Shown here piece by piece: positions 1 through 9,316 of a stretch of 64,000 nucleotides of DNA. Each line of letters begins with the position of its first letter. The first letter of the stretch is position 1. This DNA is from Zygnema cylindricum. Its lineage: Eukaryota > Streptophyta > Zygnematophyceae > Zygnematales > Zygnemataceae. The notes below the pieces were generated by a model. It was not told where the DNA came from, searched no databases, and saw only the letters and a program-made list of their open reading frames with translations. The DNA lies in the NCBI GenBank assembly GCA_037447655.1, contig JBBHKE010000417.1, positions 62,001-126,000 on the forward strand, in the 5' to 3' direction. Both the position numbers and the translations under genes were made by a program.

Positions 1-206
1 GAAATGCAAACTCAAATGGTCGCTATGATCAAAGACCAGTTTGCTGCCCTTATGGCTCAAATGAAACCGCCAACTCAACTAACTAGCATGGATCATATAG
101 CTGTCCATCTTCCCACGCTAGCTAGTTGAGTTTTGCGAGATTTAACCATCCAAAAGTGAGCAACCACGTTTGAAAAGGGGACAGTTGATCACAATCGTGA
201 GAGTAA
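1..206 (+). pseudogene. Gag-like fragment of the Gypsy element
   Basis: Frame 1 opens at the window edge and reads about 42 codons rich in Met, Gln and Ala before a stop near 127, as in the helical tail of many plant Gypsy Gag proteins. After the stop the reading frame is lost. The last five bases (202-206, AGTAA) are the target site duplicated by E1 and recur at 6468-6472, so this piece continues at 6473. The Gag call rests on composition and position only; no zinc knuckle is visible here. Confidence 0.4.
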
Positions 207-365
207 TGTTGAAAAAAAGGTATTTTGTAGTCTCTCTTGTGACCTTACTACAACCCTCATACTTGTCGTAGTCACAGAGGATCTGCAGGCAGCCAAGGCT
301 ACCTCTAACAGCTAAAGAGACAGACATATCACTAATATTGTTTTTGTAAAACATAGGCTGTCAGC

Positions 366-440
366 TATGGGAATTGATCCAAGGACCTTTAGATGATCCG
401 ATACAAAATAGCCGTGCGCCTTATCCAATAGGTCTTGGGG
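366..440 (-). other. tRNA-like block in E1 5' LTR (antisense)
   Basis: Read on the minus strand it has an A-box-like TATTGGATAAGGCGCACG followed about 40 nt later by GGATCAATTCC, two mismatches from a B box GGTTCAAATCC. The 3' LTR copy is at 5682-5756. Stems are degenerate, so this is not a functional tRNA gene. The same kind of block is found in the other Copia LTR families here. Confidence 0.55.
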
Positions 441-955
441 AATGATTCACGTATATGACACGATATTTATTTAAAGATGTACGACGCCGGATATTCCTTT
501 CTAAACAAATTACGCGACATACCGGTTCGCACGAAATCGGACCGCACCAAATATCCGAATCGACATGTAATTTCGACGGACGAAATCAAATGTTCGGATC
601 TGATCGAACGCCTCACAGTGGAGCCGGAGCGCCGGAATAGAAGTTTGGCGGTTTGCGAACCAGATGTCGGCGGATGACACGTGGCAACATATGGTTGGAC
701 AGCGAATATTACGGGAGGAGCAACTACGGCTCTAGAACTGACACGCGTCAGCGGACCGGCCATGCCGTACTATGGTCGTACAAGAAGTACAGCATTACCT
801 GTACCTTCTTGTACTTTACAGTTATATGGTTGGTCTAGTACCTTAAAAATAGGTATAGAGAGGTAACTTAAGACTAAGAATATATTTGGTTTTTCAGCCT
901 CTCTCCGAGAGTGCACCTGTATTTATGGACCAACTTTAGTCAGCCATAACTTAAT

Positions 956-1057
956 GCTCAGGTGGGCAAATTCAATGATTCTTTTTGCTGCGGACTCAGG
1001 GGAGTCCAGGCTACACAGGGGTGTAGTTGGTTAGAGTTTTTGCTTGCCAGGTTGGCA
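956..1057 (+). promoter_or_regulatory. Four conserved hairpins in the E1 leader
   Basis: H1 GCTC/GGGC (956-967), H2 GGACTC/GAGTCC (992-1007), H3 CTACAC/GTGTAG (1011-1026) and H4 TGCCA/TGGCA (1045-1057) lie 75-180 nt upstream of the gag ATG at 1132. The same series occurs near the end of the other Copia LTRs. H3 changes in both arms between families (CTTCAC/GTGAAG in B). I infer a structured RNA leader; its role is unknown. Confidence 0.6.
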
Positions 1058-1131
1058 CTTATTGATTTCCAGGGTCAAAATTGCAAATATTATCCTAGCG
1101 GCTTCATATAAGCTAGACATTCTGTGGACCA

Positions 1132-2290
1132 ATGGAGGTCACAGAGTTTCAAGTTATGGGCCCACCCTCTACGGTGCCAATTTATCATGGAACAGGGTTC
1201 ATTTGTTGGGAAACCATGATAAGGGGTGCACTAGTTGAAAAACGGCTATTGGGCATTGTGAGTGGTCGTGTGCGTCGGCCATCCGCAAAATTGGGAGTTC
1301 CACCAGGGTTTGGAGGATCTCGGTTCACAAGAGGATCTGCGAGGGCACGGGCGGAACAGGATGTTGGAGAGAGCATCGTGTCGGACATAGGGAAGGAGAA
1401 GGGGAAGGAGAAACTTACACCGATGCTTAGTAGATCAGTTTTGGCAGGAGGTGTTCAAAAAACCGAGGCTAATGATAGTGAAATATGGGATTTCAACAAT
1501 ACCGTGGCGACTCATTTTATTCTCGGGCGTCTCACCTAGGCAGTGGCTACACCTCATCTTCATGTAGACAAAGCGGACGAGTTGTGGGAGGCACTTGTCA
1601 ACATTTACAAGAGTGGTACGATTCAGCAGCAAAAGCTGGCAGATTAGAAGGTAGGGGCTTATGGGTACAAAAGGGGAAAGATGTTAGATTTTTGTAATGA
1701 CTTGGCCGGGTTATTTATGGAGTTAGAGAGTGCACGGAAAAAGGAGACCGAGAAAGAGAAGGTGAATGTTGATAAAACTCCCAGATGATTATGAAAACAT
1801 TGTTAACAGGGTTCAGGACTTGCCAGATCATCGATGGATTTGGAACTCCGTTGTGGGAATTATTTTGGTTCGGGAAAACACAATTGAGATTCGTAAAGGA
1901 GGAAAGAGTGTTCAGGCATTGGCTGCTGGAACTAATTGGGGAGATAAGGATTCCAAGAAACCTTATGGAAACTTTGGTGGAGGGGGAAGAGGAAATTAAT
2001 CGGAAGGATCTAGATCGAGGTCTCCGAAGGGACTTTGTCACTTTTGTAAGAAGCCGGGACAATTCATGGCGGAGTGTACTAAACTGACAGAGTTGAGATT
2101 GAAGGAGGAACAGGTCGAAAAACCTGCCGCAAAGAAAAAGAAGGCATTTTGTGGCAACACAAGTCATCGGAGAGGACTCCGATGAGGACGATGGAGAACT
2201 CCTCCTCAACGAGAAGCTGGAGGTGAAAGGTGAGCCGGAGATTCCAATGAGGCAAAAGTGTGCTTTCAGTGGAGTAAAAGAAGCTCCTGA
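1132..2290 (+). pseudogene. gag: E1 gag (broken)
   Basis: The start ATG at 1132 is inside the LTR, 20 nt before its end, and the frame crosses the PBS. The N-terminus has the F-G-x-G-F-x-x-W-E block typical of Copia Gag (UBN2/DUF4219-like), then a low-complexity Lys/Glu/Gly linker. An in-frame TAG ends the first reading frame at 1539. Homology continues in other frames through the helical capsid part to a CCHC zinc knuckle near 2037-2080 and an acidic Asp/Glu tract near 2170-2220. At least two frame changes and several stops separate these parts, so no intact Gag can be made. Confidence 0.85.
1152..1166 (+). other. Primer-binding site of E1 (half tRNA-iMet type)
   Basis: AGTTATGGGCCCACC directly follows the LTR end. 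It matches the complement of the plant initiator tRNA-Met anticodon arm (GGUGGGCCCAUAACC) at 14 of 15 positions rather than the acceptor end. This implies priming from a cleaved 5' half of the tRNA, as known for Drosophila copia. The PBS is also codons 7-12 of gag. Confidence 0.8.
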
Positions 2291-5200
2291 AGAAGGATGG
2301 ATTATTAATTCAGGAGCCTCTATGCATATATATAGAGAAAAAACCATTGTTTACCAAAATGAGAAATATCCCTACTGTAGAGATAGAGTATGGGGATGGG
2401 GGAATAGTCACCACTAATTTAGTGGGATCTCTGGATCTGAGAGTCTTGCTTGATGGAAAGGCATCCATAGTCACTTTCTGTGATGTTTTTTTTATCCCAA
2501 AGTTGAACAAGAATCTTATCTCTACGTCGGTCTTAGATGATAAGGGTTTTGAGACTACTAGTAAGAAAGGAGTCTTTGTTGTTAGCAATGAGAATGAAGT
2601 GTACTTTACATCTGAAAAGGTTAGCCAAGGAATGTTTAGGCTAAATTTGAGTAATGGAAAGACGAGATTTTATTATGCTGGTGTAAGTGATTTGATGATG
2701 TGGCATAAAATATTGGGACATGTGCATCTAGATAGATTAAAATAAATGAAGAAAATGGGTGTAGTTAAGGGCATACATTTTGGAGATGATGAGACTTTGG
2801 ATGATTGTAGTGGGTGTGCTCAAGGAAAAGCTCACAGATTGCCTTTTCCAAAAGCTGCAACATATAAGGGTGAAAAGGTTTTAGATTTGGTTCACACTGA
2901 CTTATGGGGATCGGCCAAAGTGCCATCAGTTGGAGGGAAAAGATTTATGCTTACTATCACTGATGATTGGTCTAGATTCTCTCGAGTATATTTCTTGAAA
3001 AAACAAATCTGAGGCTTCTAAATCATGGAGTGAAAGCTTCATGAGACACCTATAAAGAGAGTGAGAAGTGATAATGGGGGGGAATTCACTTCTAAGGAGT
3101 TTGAGGATTACTTAAAAGAGGAAGGGGTTCAACATCAAAAGACTGTCCCAAAGAACCCGGAGCAAAATGGTGTAGCCGAGAGACTAAATCGGACATTAAG
3201 TGATAGTGCCCGTAGTATGTTGAGGGATAAAAAAAAAAGGAAATGTTTTTGGGCAGAAGCTATGAATTGTGCCAACTATCTCAAAAATAGAGTCCTTACC
3301 TCAGCTGTAAAAGGTCAAACACTTTATGAAAGATGGACCGGGAGAAAACCTAACATATCACACTTAAAGGTGTTTGGAAGTCAAGTGTTTAGTTTAAACA
3401 CAGAAAAATCTGATAGGAAGTTAGATGCTAGAGGAAAGCCGGGATACTTACTTGGGTATGATGAGAACGTAAAAGGGTATAAAGTTTATGATCTCGGTAG
3501 AGAAGACATAATTCTAGTAAAACACTTGGTAGTTATGGATGAAGGAAAATCCATAGAACCCTTTAAGTATACTAAACCGGTTAGAAAAAGAATTGAACCC
3601 GAAAATGAGTTAGATGCAGATTCTACTAACTAAACTCCGGTTCAGCATGACCGTGCAGAGGAAGAGAAAAATCTGACCGAGAGTGACCCTCTTTTGGAGT
3701 CACATCTTCCAATTCAAACCGAGGAAGTAAACGAGAAAATACAGGAAATGGACGATGAACGACCGGAGATGGACTCCACGGATAGGGGAGAAGGTGAAGT
3801 TGTTCGGAGGAACCCGAGATTACCCTCGTTCCCGCGTCAGAATTTGAAAGAGGAAGGAGAAGCAGCAAGAGACTTCAAGAGAGACAAGTGAACAACAAGG
3901 TAACTAAGCTATCACATTTGAGCGAACCCCATACTTACTCAGAAGCAGTTAATAGTCCGGAATGTGGTAGATGGGTGACAGCTATTAATGATGAGATGGC
4001 TTCCATTATGGAAGCAAACACTTGGGAGTTGGTGGATTGTCCTCCGGATAGAAAACCAATAGGGTGCAAGTGGGTATTTAAGTTGAAGCTCAATCCAGAT
4101 AACACTATCGAGCAATACAAAGCCAGATTAGTGGCGAAGTGGTTCACACATAAGGAGGGAATCGATTATGAGGAGACTTTTGCTCCAGTTGTTAGATTCC
4201 CCTCCGTCCGGATTCTACTTAGTCTTCGGCAGCGAAAGACATGGAAGTGCATCAGATGGACATCAAAACCGCTTTCTTACACGGAGAATTGGAAAAAGAG
4301 ATCTTCATGCGACAACCTGAAGGATTTGTGGAGAAAGGAGAAGAAAACAAGGTGTGCAGATTGATAAAGTCCCTTTATGGACTAAAGCAAGCTCCACGCC
4401 AATGGAACAAAAAGTTGGACAAGTTTTTGACAAGTTTGGGATATATCCGGATCAACTCGGATCATTCCATCTACTTATTTGAGGATGAAGAAGGTATAGT
4501 TTTCATTGCCATATATGTTGATGATTTGCTTGTTTTGAGTAAATCAATGGTGAAAATTAATAGATTGAAAAAGGATCTAAAGAGTAGATTTGAAATGAAA
4601 GATTTGGGGGAGGCAAAATACATTTTGGGAATTCAAATGGAGAGGGATAAAGAAAAGAAAACAATTAGACTAACTCAAAATGAAGCAATAAGGAATATGC
4701 CTGAAAAATTTCAAATGGAAAAAGCAAATAGCTGTACGACTCCAATGGACCTAAAGAAGGGAAATGAGGGGAGCTCAGATGAGGGAGTCTTGATCTTGGA
4801 TAATAACTAGGACTTGAGGAAAGCAAGTTCATGCAAACTATTCCGTAAAGACAGGTTGTCGGTAGTTTGATCCACTTTATGAACTGTACTCGTCCTGATA
4901 TAGTTGCAGCTGTGGGAGTATTAAGTAGGAGTCTGAATGATCCAGGGAAGAAAGATTGGGAAGCAGCCAAAAGGGTCATGCGGTATTTGGTAAGAACAAG
5001 AGATTTGTGGTTGCATGTGGGTGGGGATAACACTGACATCACTTCTTCGAGTGATGCCTGTTATGGGGATGCTTCGATGAGGAGGTGTACTTCTGGGTAT
5101 ATGTTGTATGTTGGGAATGGGGCTTGTTGTTGGAGCAGTAAGCAACAAAAGGTGATTGCTCAGTCCAACATGGAGGCTGAGTATATGGCCTCTTGTTCTG

Positions 5201-5508
5201 CTGTGAAAGAATTAATGTGGGTGAAATCTTTGCTTCAAGAATTGGGATACATGAAGAATGGAGTACAAAAGATATTTTGTGATAATCAAGCTTCGATTGC
5301 AATTGCAGCAAGCCCTAAGCATCATTTTAAAGCAAAACACATGGATATTCGTTTGAGCTTTGTTACGGAGAAAGTTGAGAATAAAATCATTAGTTTGGAA
5401 TATAGACCAGATGGTGAGATGGTAGCAGATATGATGACTAAACCGGCTCCTTCTCCTAAATTAATATTTTGTAGGGAGAAGTGTGGACTAAAGCAAAAGA
5501 TAGACTAG
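2290..5508 (+). pseudogene. pol: E1 pol: protease, integrase, RT, RNase H (broken)
   Basis: The protease motif near 2305 reads NSGAS where the family has DSGAS, so the catalytic Asp is lost. Integrase follows: HHCC finger about 2700-2820, first Asp at 2899, second Asp at 3070 and Glu at 3160. A small deletion near 3010-3030 removes residues between the first two acidic residues. The RT starts near 4035 and carries YVDD at 4514-4525. RNase H covers about 5050-5400, and the frame ends at 5508 after a K-P-x-P-S-P-K-L tail shared by the families here. Breaks include a stop at 2724, a stop at 3633, frame changes near 3890 and 4230, and a stop at 4810. Confidence 0.9.
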
Positions 5509-5521
5509 AAAATAAAGGGAG
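5508..5521 (+). other. Polypurine tract of E1
   Basis: GAAAATAAAGGGAG directly precedes the 3' LTR (TGTTG at 5522). The same AAATAAGGGGAG-type tract precedes the other 3' LTRs here. It would prime plus-strand DNA synthesis. Confidence 0.8.
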
Positions 5522-6467
5522 TGTTGAAAAAAAAGATATTGTGTAGTCTCTCTTATGACCTTACTGCAGCCCTCATACTTGTCGTAGTCACTGAGGACCT
5601 GCAGGCAGCCATGGCTTCGTCTAGCAGCTAAAGAGACAGACAGATCACTAATATTGTTTTTGTAAAACATAGGCTGTCAGCTGTGGGAATAAATCCAAGG
5701 ACCTTTGGATGACCCGATACAAAATAGTCGTGCGCCTTATCCAATAGGTCTTGGGGAATGATACACGTATATGACGCGATATTTATTTAAAGACGAACGG
5801 CGCCGGATATTCCTTTCTAAACAAATTACGCGACATACCGGTTCGCACGAAATCAGACCACACGAAATATCCGAATCAACATGTAATTTCAACGGACGAA
5901 ATCAAATGTTCGGATCTGATCGAACGGCTCACAGTGGAGCCGGAGCGCCGGAATAAAAGTTTGGCGGTTTGCGGACAAGATGTCGGCGGATGACACGTGG
6001 CAACATATGGTTGGACAGTGGATATTACGGGAGGAGCAACTACGGCTCTAGAACTGACACGCGTTAGCGGACCGGCCATGCCGTACTATGGCCGTACAAA
6101 AAGTACAGCGGTACCTGTACCTTCTTCTACTTTACAATCATATGATTGGTCTAGTACCTTAGTAATAGGTTTAGAGAGGAAGCTTAGGACTTAGAATATT
6201 TTTGGTTTTTGAGCCTCTCTCCCAGAGTGCATCTGTATTTATGGACTAACTTTGGTCAGCCATAACTTAATGCTCAGGTGAGCAAATTCAGTGATTCTTT
6301 TTGCTGTAGACTCACGGGAGTCGAGGCTACATAGAGGTGTAGTCGGTCAGAGTTTTTGCTTGCTAGGGTGGCACTCTTTCATTGCCAACGTCAAAATTGC
6401 AAATAATATCCTAGAGGCTTCATATAAGCTGGACATTCTGTGGACCAATGGAGGTCACAGAGTTTCA
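5522..6467 (+). repeat. E1 3' LTR
   Basis: Pairs with 207-1151. It carries the tRNA-like block at 5682-5756 (minus), the constant-loop stem-loop at 5564-5604 and ATGGAG at 6448, again 20 nt before the LTR end. Confidence 0.93.
5564..5604 (+). promoter_or_regulatory. Constant-loop stem-loop in E1 LTR
   Basis: CTGCAG (5564-5569) and CCTCA (5571-5575) pair with TGAGG (5592-5596) and CTGCAG (5599-5604). The loop TACTTGTCGTAGTCAC (5576-5591) is almost identical in the LTRs of B and C, whose stems are built from different bases. Confidence 0.6.
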
Positions 6468-6472
6468 AGTAA

Positions 6473-6930
6473 ACAATCTAGCACTCATCTTCCATTATCA
6501 TTTTCCAAAGAGACAGTAACTAATTTGCCTTAAACAGCTACCACCATCATGGTGGAAGCACCCACTATGCTTGATCGCTCTATTTAGGACAGTCATAGGG
6601 TTAACGAAAGATTGTGCATTTTATCTACTATGATTTATGATTCTCCCAACCCTAAAACTAGCGTCTCCTCCATCCCATCTGTAGCATGACAATTATAAGG
6701 TTAAAGAAAGATTGTGCATTTTATCTACTATGATTTTTTATTCTCCCAACCCTAAAACTACCATCTTCTCCATCCCATCTATAGCATTATAGGCTTTACA
6801 AATGAACCGTAATTTTTACGCTCCAGGCCTATCTCTATCGACGAGCGTAGTTCTCTTGACCCACACGTTAGTTTTCTAGATAACGAGAAGGGTGCATTTT
6901 GAGTCAATGGTGTTAACTCGTCATTACCAC
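6473..6930 (+). pseudogene. Degenerate Gag/linker region of the Gypsy element, with tandem duplication
   Basis: No long frame is open. Two direct copies of a block of about 100 bp (roughly 6587-6685 and 6697-6797, both containing GATTGTGCATTTTATCTACT) show a local tandem duplication. Past 6800 a readable frame leads toward the protease. Most likely this is the Gag-protease linker, but no domain is recognisable. Confidence 0.4.
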
Positions 6931-6932
6931 TT

Positions 6933-7604
6933 ATGGACACAGGTGCAAAACCGATTATTTTTGGGTCATCTTTTGCACTTAAACTAGGGCTGACGGCACA
7001 TAAACTTCAGCCTACTGCCACACGTTTACTCACTTCATTGGGAACAACCGAACCAGTTTTGGGCATTACAGAGGATCCACTCTGTTTTAGGTTTCAAAAT
7101 GGTACACAATCTGAGTTTGCAGAAGTATGTGCTCAAGCATTGGTCACCAAATGTAGTGATTTCGAGTTTTTAGTGGGGCAAAATATGATTTTCAAAGTAG
7201 GAGGCGGCGATGACATGTACAATCAAACATTTTTAAACCGTCTTACCAATTATCCTGAAAAAAAAAATTGCCTCCCTCTAATTTCAACACGACAACCCAT
7301 ACCCATTATGGCTCACGCTACCCGATATGTCCCTGCCTATTCCGAAAATTCGGTGGGATTTGAAATTTTCCATTCTCTATACGCAAAGGAAATTCTGCCC
7401 AACAGTCGCTCTTTGCCTGAATTTTTTGATAACCCAGGTTTTATTATCGATTCTCGCGAGTTGGATCACATTTACAAACACACACTTCAGATTTCTTTAT
7501 CACGAGTTCCACCTCCTCCTCTCATTTGTATAGATCCTTCCGGTTTTCTTCCCATTAATTGGAAACCAATTCAGCTCAACCCTCATCAAGATGGTCTGGT
7601 CATT
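6933..7604 (+). pseudogene. Gypsy aspartic protease plus linker
   Basis: An open frame of about 224 codons begins near DTGA (6936-6947), the active-site signature of retroviral-type aspartic proteases, followed by hydrophobic segments and a downstream G-x-x-x-L-L region expected for this fold. The frame continues for about 130 residues beyond a normal protease before a TAA at 7605. Immediately after this stop, in the same frame, is the DLFGG motif of a DNA methyltransferase. Protease and methyltransferase therefore appear to have been one polyprotein. Confidence 0.6.
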
Positions 7605-8671
7605 TAAGATCTATTTGGAGGTATAGTTACCTCTCTACTCTCATGCCTTGGCAACGGATTACTTATCAAGCACTACTACTCGATCGACATTGACCCCAAA
7701 CAAGTCACTGTTATCTTTTACACGGACAATATCCACATATTTTTCCCAAATCCACCTTTGCTCACATGCGTATAGCCTAACCTCAAGATATTCGTTTGAT
7801 AAGCAATCAACACCTTTTTGATGTAGAACAAATCGATCTTCTCTTTGCCGGTTGGGAGTGTCACGGCATGTCACGAGCAAGCAAAGGTCTCGGCTTGGCT
7901 GATACCCCCACTAAAATATTCATTGAATTACTTCGTATCATACATTTTCTGCAATCATTAGATTCATCATTGGGATATATTATGGAAAACGTGGTAGCCT
8001 ATTACGATCCTCGACATACACTGTTAGCTGATTACAAGCGGATAAAAACATTAATTGGTCCTCCTCTTATCATTGATGCCGCTCGTCACGGTTCTTTAGC
8101 GCATTGGGTCAGATCTAAATGGACCTATTTGATTGATATTGGTCGCCTTCGAGAAATAAATCTTTCGATCAGACCCATTTTTTTAGATATTCAGACCGCA
8201 TTTTTGCCTTTTCATAAAATCCAAACATGTCTTCAGCCTGATCACACGCCGAATTATAACGTTAACGTCCTGGGTCAACCACTCGAAGTTCTCCCCACCT
8301 TAGTGTCTTATCCACACTCTCACGCATTTTCCGGCGATGGGTCCGGCTTGCTGAAAAATATTCACACAAGCGGCCTAGATGAGCCTACAACCATAAAATA
8401 GTAACACCTTATGCATTTCCTTCCCAACACTACAGTTGCCCAGCCCCTCACAGAACGGCAGCGGTGCATCATTTTAGGTCGTGTCATGGACCCTCAATCA
8501 CTGTCATTTGTCTTAGGCCTTAGATTTGGAGCACGTCGTTACGTACTAACCCATCCATCTCAACCAGCTAGAGGGGTAGTGCATTATCAATTTCTAAACA
8601 CATACCTACACGATCTTCTACCACCTTTAGACAAACACCTTCTCAGTTTTTCCTCTTTCCATCCCCTATAA
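7605..8671 (+). pseudogene. C5 cytosine DNA methyltransferase domain inside the Gypsy polyprotein (broken)
   Basis: The conserved motifs of C5 cytosine methyltransferases occur in order. Motif I is DLFGGI (7608-7625), the SAM-binding loop. An acidic SIDID segment near 7678 fits motif II. Motif IV is GWECHGMSRA, with the catalytic Cys codon at 7859-7861 (usual form PCQ or PCN). Motif VI is ENV (7985-7993). Motif VIII is ARHGSLAH..VRSKW (8081-8122), then a target-recognition-like stretch, then RQRCIILGR..DP (about 8455-8500), fitting motifs IX-X. Breaks are a TAA at 7605, a frame change with stops near 7745-7795, and a stop at about 8400. The enzyme would transfer a methyl group from SAM to cytosine C5. 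Related domains are known in charophyte and dinoflagellate retrotransposons. Family assignment is strong; subfamily and activity of an intact copy are not determined. Confidence 0.8.
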
Positions 8672-8880
8672 AACCTTTTCCTAATGTCACAATCTATGAT
8701 TTCTTAAATCCCACTCATATGTCATTGTCCATTCCAGCTTATATTGCTGCTCAATCTGCTCCTCCTAGTCACAGATCAACATCTCCTCACTAGATTGCAG
8801 CCTTTCCCACTCGTAACTTGTATCATTTGACAAATTGTTTACAAAAAAAACTTGTCAATTACTCTTTAGGTCAATCGCTC

Positions 8881-9316
8881 ATGGCAGACGAAGAGCATGC
8901 TTTTACACAGGCCATGGAAGCGATGACAATTAAAAGTTCGGAACCTCCGAAATGGAAATTTGGGGATAATCTCTCTTAGTGTGAACATGATTTACTAAAC
9001 AAAGTGATTCTCTATAATCTGAATGCTTTCGCTTTCTTTATGAATGACTTTGGTCGTCATACAACTTACAAAATGTCTATAGATCTCGAAGAAGCTCGTC
9101 CCATTTTCAAGCCAAAACACCGCTTATCCGAAACAGAATGGGAAATAGTGGACCAACGTTGCGCTGAATTGGAGGAAGCTAGCCTCATTTATCGGTCGGA
9201 CTCTACTTTTGCAGCACCCACTGTCATGCTTTGAAAATAAGATGCCGAAGGAAACTTTACCGATCATCGAATGCGCGACAATTAGCGTGAACTCAATTCT
9301 AGACCTATACAAGACC
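8881..9316 (+). pseudogene. N-terminal part of Gypsy reverse transcriptase
   Basis: A frame from ATG at 8881 reads a short linker and, with a stop near 8979, the start of a Ty3/Gypsy RT. It has the FGRHTTYKM segment, then LSETEWEIVDQRC, then S.FAAPTVM, and DAEGNFTDHRM with RELNSR before the E2 LTR cuts it at 9316. Two stops around 9233-9240 and one near 9285 disrupt it. The YxDD catalytic site is beyond the break. It lies downstream of protease and methyltransferase, which fixes the element's domain order. Confidence 0.75.

Larger units (their letters stand above)
207..1151 (+). repeat. E1 5' LTR
   Basis: Starts TGTTGAAA and ends CAGAGTTTCA; it pairs with 5522-6467. It contains, in order, a stem-loop near 260-300, an antisense tRNA-like block (366-440), a region rich in GTAC and CGG motifs, four short hairpins (956-1057), and an ATGGAG 20 nt before its end. 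The LTR boundary is fixed by the PBS beginning at 1152 and by the end of similarity in the 3' copy. Confidence 0.93.
207..6467 (+). mobile_element. Copia LTR retrotransposon E1, complete outline with TSD
   Basis: The element runs from TGTTGAAA at 207 to TTTCA at 6467 and is flanked by AGTAA at 202-206 and 6468-6472. LTRs are 945 and 946 bp. The internal order is PBS, gag, protease, integrase, RT, RNase H and a purine-rich tract, the Ty1/Copia order (integrase before RT). The LTRs have diverged by many substitutions and the coding region has several stops, small deletions and frameshifts, so it is an old copy. It is inserted in the Gypsy element between its Gag and protease parts. Confidence 0.93.
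1..9316 (+). mobile_element. Ty3/Gypsy element encoding a DNA methyltransferase (broken, truncated both ends)
   Basis: One plus-strand retroelement, split by the Copia element E1 (207-6467) and cut at 9316 by the LTR of E2. Its visible order is Gag-like tail (1-206), degenerate Gag/linker (6473-6930), aspartic protease (from 6933), C5 cytosine DNA methyltransferase (7605-8671) and the first part of a Gypsy RT (8881-9316). The duplicated AGTAA flanking E1 shows that the left and right parts were once contiguous. Protease before RT, with the RT motifs described below, places it in Ty3/Gypsy; integrase and LTRs are outside the window. A methyltransferase domain between protease and RT is exceptional. 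Stops and frameshifts show the copy is dead. Confidence 0.75.

Noticed and set aside
1715-2347. A 210-codon minus-strand frame opposite E1 gag
   Set aside because: It is antisense to Gag homology and Ser-rich because of the complement of the Gag sequence; similar antisense frames occur in C and D gag.
7605-8671. A host DNA methyltransferase gene (DRM or MET1 type) that happens to lie in the region
   Set aside because: No introns or N-terminal host domains are seen, the frame is continuous with the retroviral protease upstream, and RT follows at once.
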